Below are positions 45,865 through 64,000 of a stretch of DNA of 64,000 nucleotides, in pieces. Within the stretch, counting starts at the first letter, position 1. The number at the start of each line of letters is the position of its first letter. The stretch is taken from the NCBI GenBank assembly GCA_916048095.2, contig OU696590.1, positions 4,363,049-4,427,048 on the forward strand, in the 5' to 3' direction. The translations under genes were made by a program, and so were the position numbers. The notes under the pieces are model-generated. The model saw only the letters and a program-made list of their open reading frames with translations, did no database searches and was not told the DNA's origin. The stretch is from Sacculina carcini (lineage: Eukaryota; Arthropoda; Thecostraca; Sacculinidae).

Positions 45865-47623
45865 TCAACAAGATCGAAGGATGACATGTCAGATTAAGAA
45901 ACAGTGTGGTTTACGATAATATTTGAAGGAGGAATGTTTGCATGGGCAGATTTGACTTTGTCAGCGAAAAACTAGCCCAGCTCAGAGGCAGTGATGCAGC
46001 AGTTTGTGGAAGGTGAGTGACGACGAGAAAGAGTATCGAGTGTGGACCATAGACATTTTTGAGATTTAGATAAAGAAGCGAGTTCATATTTATAATAAGA
46101 TTGCTTAGCAGTAGAAAGTGCAGTGAAATAGGTTGTGCGGGCTGTACAAAAAGCGGACCATTCAGCAGCAGAACGAGTGCGACGCCAAACCTTTTCAGAT
46201 CGCCGCTGAGAACGGTTGAGTTGAGTCAGCTCAACATTGAGCCACAGAGATTGGAAGTGTGCGCGGGGCCGCGTCACCAATGGGAACAGAAACTCGTTAA
46301 TTTCTGAAAGGACGTGATTAAAGTGTGAATAGACTTGAGATGGACATAGTGAGTGAAACATAGAAAGAGGAAGACGAGATGATAAACAGGAGAAAAGTAG
46401 GTCCAGGTTGAGGTTTTTGTATGATCTGAATGTGATCAGTGTGCGATCAGGAGGGTTGCACTGGAAAGGGAGGCTGAAAAAACATAGACTGTGGTCGGAA
46501 AAAGTTTTGTCAGGGGGAATAACTTGAATTTCAGGGATAGCAAGGTCGGTGGACAGTACAAGGCTAGGAAATAAAATAAGATCAAGAGTATGACCCGAAA
46601 GATGGGTGGGTGAAGATATTGGCGAACAAAGATCAAGAGAGTCAATGAGTGATAAAAAACGAGGACAATACGGATCAGAAGAGGGGTTATCAACCCAATA
46701 ATTGAAATCGCCAGCAATAAAGTATCTGTTTGAGAAAAATTTAGTCACAGATTCTAAAAGAGCGGAGAATTCATCGAAGAAGGAAGTAGTAGAGCCAGGA
46801 TAGTTATGACGGTAGATGACTATTATACAAAATTTTGGTAAGGAAGGAAGTGACAATGACATAGCGATGAATTCAAAAGAAGTATAGGTAGAGCTTAAAT
46901 GAGGGAAAATAGCAATAGAGATGGACTTATCAAATATGCAACCAACGCCGCCGCCACGAGAAGTATAGAGATCAGACCGAGGAACGTGCAAAAATACATA
47001 ATTACTTGGTAGGTGGGCAAGGAAAGAGGGTATATCTGAGTCAATGAGCCAGGTCTCATTGAGACAAACCAATTTAAAGTTATATGAGGAACAGAAATGA
47101 GACAAGTAGTCTGCTTTGTAGCGACACGATCTGATATTGAGCAGGCCAAATGACAGGTGTTGTGAGTGTGGGTAGGCAGGTGAGAGAGCAGAGGGAGCAG
47201 TATTCGGCCGTGATAGTCAGTCCGAGGTGGGAGTAGGCGCAGTGGGTGATGGAGTGTCAGGTAGAGATGGGGTGACCGCAGTGGGGGACGACAATACTGG
47301 TGAAGAGGAGCACAAAGTGTACACATACGGATGGAATTCCGCACCGCCAGGAAAGAGAGGCTTGCGAAGAATGAGCTGGATGGTCAGCGGGACGGCCATG
47401 TTTCACACAGTTGACGCACTTGGCGCGCGTGATGTCGGGACAGGCGGAAGAAAGGTGTGAACCTGCAAAATGACCGCAGGTAGCGGCTCTGGCCGGGCAC
47501 CTGTCAACTTTGTGTCCCAAACCACAGCAGCGTGAACACCGCGCCACCCAGAATCGAGTGTATACGCGGCAGCAGCACAGGTGGACGTATTTTAGCGCAA
47601 CAAAAGGTCACCCTAGTGATAAG

Positions 47624-48370
47624 AGTTGACCGACCAGACCAAGTTTAGAACGAGAGAAAGGAAAGTAAATTTGAATATAAATAAAAAGAACTTGACACTA
47701 AACACAATGCTAATTAATAATATAAAACCACACTCACTATACAAACCCGGAAGTTTGAAACATTTATTAAAAAACCGGATTGGTCAGACGTTCCCCAAAA
47801 ATAGCATAGATACGGGCAATAGAGGACGTATGGTCATCCTGATAAACATGAGCAGCTACACTTCAAATGATCTTGGTTAATATTATTGGGGGGCTCAAAG
47901 TGGCTGGGCACATGTTTTTGAGGTATCAAGTTCCTTAGCCCGCCGTGTCGCCGCCACTGCTTCACGGCTATATTTGTTATTGATCCATGGACAATGAGGA
48001 AAACGGTTTGGTTTTCCTGCAGCAATCCACTCTTTGATTATTTTTATTCGATGTAAAACAGTGCCAATCAGTAGCGAATCCAGGGTGCAATTTGAGGGGC
48101 TGAATGATTTTGGGAGCTGAAATTTGTTTTTATGATATATACACACCTTTGCAAACACGTTATGTGCGAATATTATTTGCGATAATGCTTTGCGATTAAT
48201 CAACAAACTCTACAAAAATATACTTTTCCAATTTTAGTGAACCGCTTGGTTATGATTAGTTCATGGAAAAATTTTAGGGAGCTTCATTTTTCAAAAATTT
48301 CTCCCCCCACCTGGATCCGACAGTGGTGTCAATAAATTCCCCGGAATATTTCTGCGTATTATTTTATCAA
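47624..48370. other. Gene-free flank between the hAT nest and the ELAV gene
   Basis: AT-rich. A 103-codon open frame on the minus strand (47,895-48,206) matches nothing I recognise and has no supporting context. No repeats or RNA genes seen. Confidence 0.5.
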
Positions 48371-48579
48371 TATGTGTGACGTCACAGTAGCAGGAGGCGG
48401 AGTCTGTTTTGGAAGCATTTGATTGGTGGTCAGTGATGCCAACTAGCGCCCTCTGCGGTCTCCATATCCTCGTACATGACGTGCAACCACTCAGTTTGGT
48501 TGCATAGCGTTGGCAGTCGCTTATATTTTGTTCACCGCTTTTTATTCCGTTGGTTTATTTGATTCATCTTGGTTTTCAG
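48371..48579 (+). promoter_or_regulatory. Candidate ELAV promoter and first non-coding exon
   Basis: In about 200 bp: a perfect CRE palindrome TGACGTCA (48,377-48,384), a GC-box-like GGAGGCGGAG (about 48,393), an inverted CCAAT box GATTGG (48,421-48,426), a CTCF-like AGCGCCCTCTGCGGT (48,445-48,459), and then CAG followed by GTGAGAGT at 48,580, a strong splice donor. An exon starting around 48,470-48,500 and ending at 48,579 would splice to an acceptor ahead of the start codon at 50,348. This is inference from motifs and position; there is no TATA box and no transcript evidence. Confidence 0.4.
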
Positions 48580-60858
<12,279 letters not shown>

Positions 60859-61473
60859 GTCGACTGTCTGTCATTTACACGTGATTCTATGTGTGTGTGT
60901 GTGTGTGTATGTGTGTGAGGGGATTGGGATATGGGGCATTGAATGTGCCCACACATTCATACACATGTAAGCACACAGATATGAGAGTTGCATTGATCAT
61001 TTATTCAGACGGTGATCGGTCGTACGTTTGAGATTATCGAATGTTGGTCGTTGAGTGTTTGACGTGTGTGTGTGTGTGTGTGTGCGTGCGTGCGTGATGT
61101 CAGTTACATACTCCAAACCGAATCCAATGCCAGTTCTTTCTCATTGACCTTGAACTCCTCAACACATCTTGTGGCTTCTGAATTTTCTATGTTGTGTGTG
61201 TGTGTGTGTGTGCCTGGTTTAACCGTTGTCACGGCAGTATGCTAGTCATTGATTGATCTCATCACACGAGCAATCACTTATTCACACAAATTCAGTTGGT
61301 TCTGTATTACACGGTCGTGCTCACCCATAATCACCCGCAAACGCGACGAGGCTGGTGAATCCATGTGGGGCTGATAGAACGACGCACGAGGGAATATGTG
61401 TTTGTGTGTCCGTCTGGCTAGGTGAGTGTATGTTTCGGGGCCAATCCAGTCTTCTACATGTCTGTCTCTCTCT

Positions 61474-61523
<50 letters not shown>

Positions 61524-62290
61524 CTGTTTGTGTTGCGTCTTTCGATAGCCGGTGTCTCCTTTGTGTTTCCTCTCTACCAACCGATGTCTGTGGATGAGCG
61601 CCTCTTGTGGTTCCTACAGGGCGGGTGCATATTGTGGTTTATCTGTATGTGTTTGTCCGGCTCAATGATTCTTGGTGTTTTTGCTAGTCAAACATGCATT
61701 GTAGGGAGAGCACTCTCTGCCCTCATTATTTATATTATCCCTTATTTATTGTAGTTGGTTAGCGACAGTCGATGGGTCTTGTACGCGTAGGATAGTTGGA
61801 GGCAATTGTGCCGTCCTGCCCGCCTCCCCGCGCGCTGCTGCCTCCACAACTACACGCAACCGCACGCGCAGTCTATTTATTTCCACAGTTTGGCTGGGGG
61901 CATGCATATTTTCCATGGTCTAGTCAAAAAGCGACGATTTCGCAGGTAGTATGTTCGACACGTAATCGCTTATTTGTACTGTTGTTTTCACGTTAATATG
62001 TGGTCTTTTTGCTTGTTTGGCGCTGTTGCTTGTTTGGTTGTGGCTGTTCTCTCATTCGGTTGTTGTGTTTCGGATTAATCATTTGAATTTGTGCGCTTGT
62101 GTGTGTGTCTTGGTAGACATATAGTTTGTAGTGTTCGTGCAAGTGCTTTTTGGTTAAAAATTGGTTTTTATGTGTGTTCAGTACGCGGCCAAGTATTTGT
62201 TTTGTTTGTTGTTTGGTTTCTGGCGTTGGCTGGCGTTTCTTTTTTTGGTTTGAATTTCGAAATAAACTCGTCGTCTGCAGTCAAACCCGT
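60859..62290 (+). other. Probable ELAV 3' UTR with candidate poly(A) signal
   Basis: No coding potential; GT runs at about 60,890, 61,064, 61,194 and 61,478-61,520. AATAAA occurs at 62,261-62,266 and is the first canonical plus-strand signal I noticed downstream of the stop. ELAV 3' UTRs are often long, so more distal sites are possible. Confidence 0.35.
61478..61520 (+). repeat. (GT)n microsatellite
   Basis: About 21 GT units following a short CT run. Other GT tracts of note: 14,327-14,412, 19,817-19,878, 54,076-54,101, 60,101-60,143. Confidence 0.9.
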
Positions 62291-64000
62291 CTGTTTTGCT
62301 AGTGGCTTCTTATTGCGTGTGCATGTCTTGATTTCGTTTGTTATTTGTTCGTTTTGTTGGCAACAATTTCGCTTTGTTGTTTTGTTCAGCCAAAGCATAT
62401 TGTTCCAAAGCACTCTTAATATCCAATACATTAGACTAAATCACCTCCCCAGTGTAGATTTTAAACCTAGTCAATCAGCTAACATTGTGTGTGTAGCGAG
62501 TAGTTTGCAGTGTCCTTGTAGCCGACTTTCTCAGCAAATGAAACAGTAAACAGATACAGTATCCTGACTCGGTGTAAATGTGTGAATGTTCCGTGGGTTT
62601 GTGGGCATTGGTGTATTCAGTGAGCACACCCACAGCCACAACAGGCCGGGTTAAAACGAGCAATGCTTCAATGCAAACACCCATACTATTCTCATTTCAT
62701 GTACTGCTGAAAGCGGGCGCGTGTGCGAGGTATTGTTATAGTCGTTCCATTTAGGGCTGGTGAGGACTGTTATTTGAGGAGCCCTTTGGGCCAAGTATGG
62801 CGTCTTTGCTGTGTTGTCATTACAGATGATCTCATATATATACACACATATATACATTCACTGGTGATTTTCAATGCTCAAACGATTGTGCTATTGTTAT
62901 GAAGGAGGTAGAGGGAGGGAGACTCGTTACAGAGGAGTATCTCTGTGTGATTAGCATATTTTACCGTGTTCGTCTTGAGCACGTTGACATTGACCAACTG
63001 CTGACGGGCTGTAATATCGTCCTTCGCATTCCGATTTCCATCTTACCACCACGATAATGGGCTTAGCAAATTAATGTCCAACTCACTTTTTCGTTTGGAA
63101 AAGTCTTCGGTTCGTTTCTCATAAATCAGCGAAGTCGTCTCCATGTGATGACATGGACTCTGTACTGCAGAACATTCCAGAAGAAAGTCGTTGGGGTCAC
63201 TTCTTCAAATGTGTTCCGATTTGCGTCGGTTTCCAATAGAATATGATCACTCAACATGTTTTCACTTTTTGATGAGATTACATCTTGGAGGAATGCCCTG
63301 CTCGCCCTTCATAGACGTATGTGTGTGTGTGTGTGTGTGTGCAGGTGTTATGGTAGTTGTATTGTGGTTTCATAGACTACTTAAATTCACTCGTATTCGA
63401 TCGTAAGTTAATGTTTTAGCTTTGTCATTCAATTACCAAACCTTCATTGTATTTAGCTCGGTGTCTTGAGATTTTAGCTTTATTGGTATTATATGACATT
63501 CCAGTCTCTTTTCTCTTGGTGTATGTTGATATTTGTCTATGTGTTAGTTGTGTTGTGGTATACTTTACTCCTATGTGTTAGCATTACGGTACAGCCGATG
63601 TATACGTGTGTATATATAGTTTTAGTGCCACTTCAGGTATAGTTTCATATATATTATGCTCTCATATTGCCAGCGCACCCCCAAGTTGATTTGATTTTTT
63701 GTGGTCCGGTTTTACAAACCACATTCTCATTAATGCGTAGTTTTGATTGCAGTCAAATTTGGTGTTCATTGTTGGTGCTTCATTTTGAATGTGAATTCTA
63801 CCTGATTTTCCCATTCGTTTCTCAACAAGAGAGATGGATGGGATTATTATTTTTGTTGCTCTGTTTCCTAACTTATTTCTCATATTATGAAATAATTCAA
63901 GCGTTATTCTTCGTTTAAGCGTTCGTAAGTTTATCAACCAATGCTTTTTGGGTGCGCTGCATATGTCGAGTTTCGATAGTATGTAATTTGTGTTGTATTA
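62291..64000. other. 3' flank, no gene seen
   Basis: AT- and GT-rich, with short open frames only. Nothing recognisable as exon, RNA gene or transposon. Confidence 0.5.

Larger units (their letters stand above)
39666..47165 (-). pseudogene. LINE ORF2 (APE endonuclease and reverse transcriptase), interrupted by element D
   Basis: The frame begins upstream of 47,105 with FGLLNIRSCRYKADYL, the typical APE start. The endonuclease has VCLNETWL, GGGVGCIF, IAGDFNYWVD and FSDHSLCFF, then a linker rich in Ser/Leu to about 45,970. After the element D insertion the reverse transcriptase runs 41,207-39,666: ILKKPTLDPSLCKNYSPIS, PRQSGFRPSHSTETV, LDMSSAFDLVCHDIL, SGVPQGSIFGPILFN, HIYADDIQLI. Lesions seen: a TAG at about 45,973 (W), a TAA near 45,895 (Q), and a frameshift near 40,290. 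The YADD site is intact. Confidence 0.8.
39600..47580 (-). mobile_element. Near full-length LINE (ORF1 finger end plus ORF2), split by element D
   Basis: Same family as the LINEs at 8.2 and 30 kb. At the 5' side, 47,257-47,547 encodes a Cys/His-rich ORF1 end (CSRCCGLGHKVDRC, CGHFAGSHLSSAC, CVNCVKHGRPADHP), three CCHC-type fingers typical of Jockey/CR1-like ORF1 proteins. ORF2 follows. The insertion of element D left the reading frame continuous on either side of TCAAC. The 5' end lies within a few bases of the hAT right terminus. Confidence 0.8.
9199..47615. mobile_element. hAT DNA transposon expanded to 38.4 kb by nested insertions
   Basis: The left end TAGGGTGACCTATTGTTGC starts at 9,199 and the right end, read inwards from 47,615, is TAGGGTGACCTTTTGTTGC: one mismatch in 19. 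Both are flanked by the same 8 bases GTGATAAG (9,191-9,198 and 47,616-47,623), the duplication length of hAT elements. Subterminal GTTTTTAGCGCAACTTTTGC-like repeats occur near the left end (about 9,312-9,400) and at the right end (about 47,588-47,600), with a related block at about 37,110-37,160. hAT-derived DNA is 9,199-9,888, 14,521-15,788, 29,787 to about 29,960, roughly 32,210-32,282, 37,012 to about 37,170, and about 47,585-47,615; everything else inside is later insertions. The element proper would have been near 3 kb. Confidence 0.8.

Noticed and set aside
47895-48206. A 103-codon minus-strand gene
   Set aside because: No recognisable domain, no conserved context and AT-rich surroundings; chance frame or transposon scrap.

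Overview
This is a 64-kb piece of an animal nuclear genome, most likely a spiralian/lophotrochozoan and perhaps a mollusc. The evidence is an intron-split ELAV/Hu RNA-binding protein gene (about 50.3-60.9 kb, + strand), whose RRM1-RRM2 linker and RRM2 wording resemble what I remember of molluscan and annelid ELAVs; very abundant (GT)n/(AC)n microsatellites; and a transposon fauna of CsRn1-type Gypsy, Copia, several APE-type LINEs, Tigger/pogo and hAT. No species call can be made from the sequence alone.

Layout. 0-1.7 kb: 5' end of a minus-strand LTR element (A), then the 3' LTR of another, plus-strand element. 1.75-3.8 kb: a Tigger/pogo transposase (minus). 5.0-8.1 kb: a large inverted repeat and a roughly 2.7-kb non-coding element with 35-bp terminal inverted repeats and an 11-bp flanking duplication, carrying a tRNA-derived SINE. 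8.2-9.19 kb: a LINE fragment. 9,199-47,615: one hAT element, marked at both ends by matching inverted termini and an exact 8-bp duplication GTGATAAG, inflated to 38 kb by nested insertions. These are Copia (9,889-14,515); LTR element B (15,789-29,781), itself split by a LINE (19.88-29.45 kb), itself split by a CsRn1-type Gypsy (21,880-26,895); a LINE (about 29.96-32.2 kb); LTR element C (32,288-37,006); an AC-rich LINE (37.17-39.5 kb); and a near full-length LINE (39.6-47.58 kb) split by the very young LTR element D (41,208-45,864). Target duplications at each level fix the order of insertion.

48.3-48.6 kb has promoter-like signals (CRE palindrome, CCAAT, CTCF-like site, then a strong splice donor), a candidate 5' end for the ELAV gene. 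The gene has five core coding exons (385 aa) plus a previously unlabelled 45-nt in-frame microexon in the RRM2-RRM3 hinge. Introns are full of GT/AC repeats; exon 2 is directly flanked by (GT)n and (AC)n that could pair. 60.86-64 kb is 3' UTR and intergenic sequence with no further gene seen.

The most unusual observation is that four LTR elements (A, B, C, D) carry, exactly at the inner edge of the 5' LTR where the primer-binding site should be, the same 12-mer AGCTATTTCGGC. This is not complementary to any tRNA 3' end but is complementary to nucleotides 1-12 of animal tRNA-Phe. The 12-mer is read in different frames in different elements, so the constraint looks nucleotide-level. In B and D the gag reading frame starts inside the LTR and runs across it.
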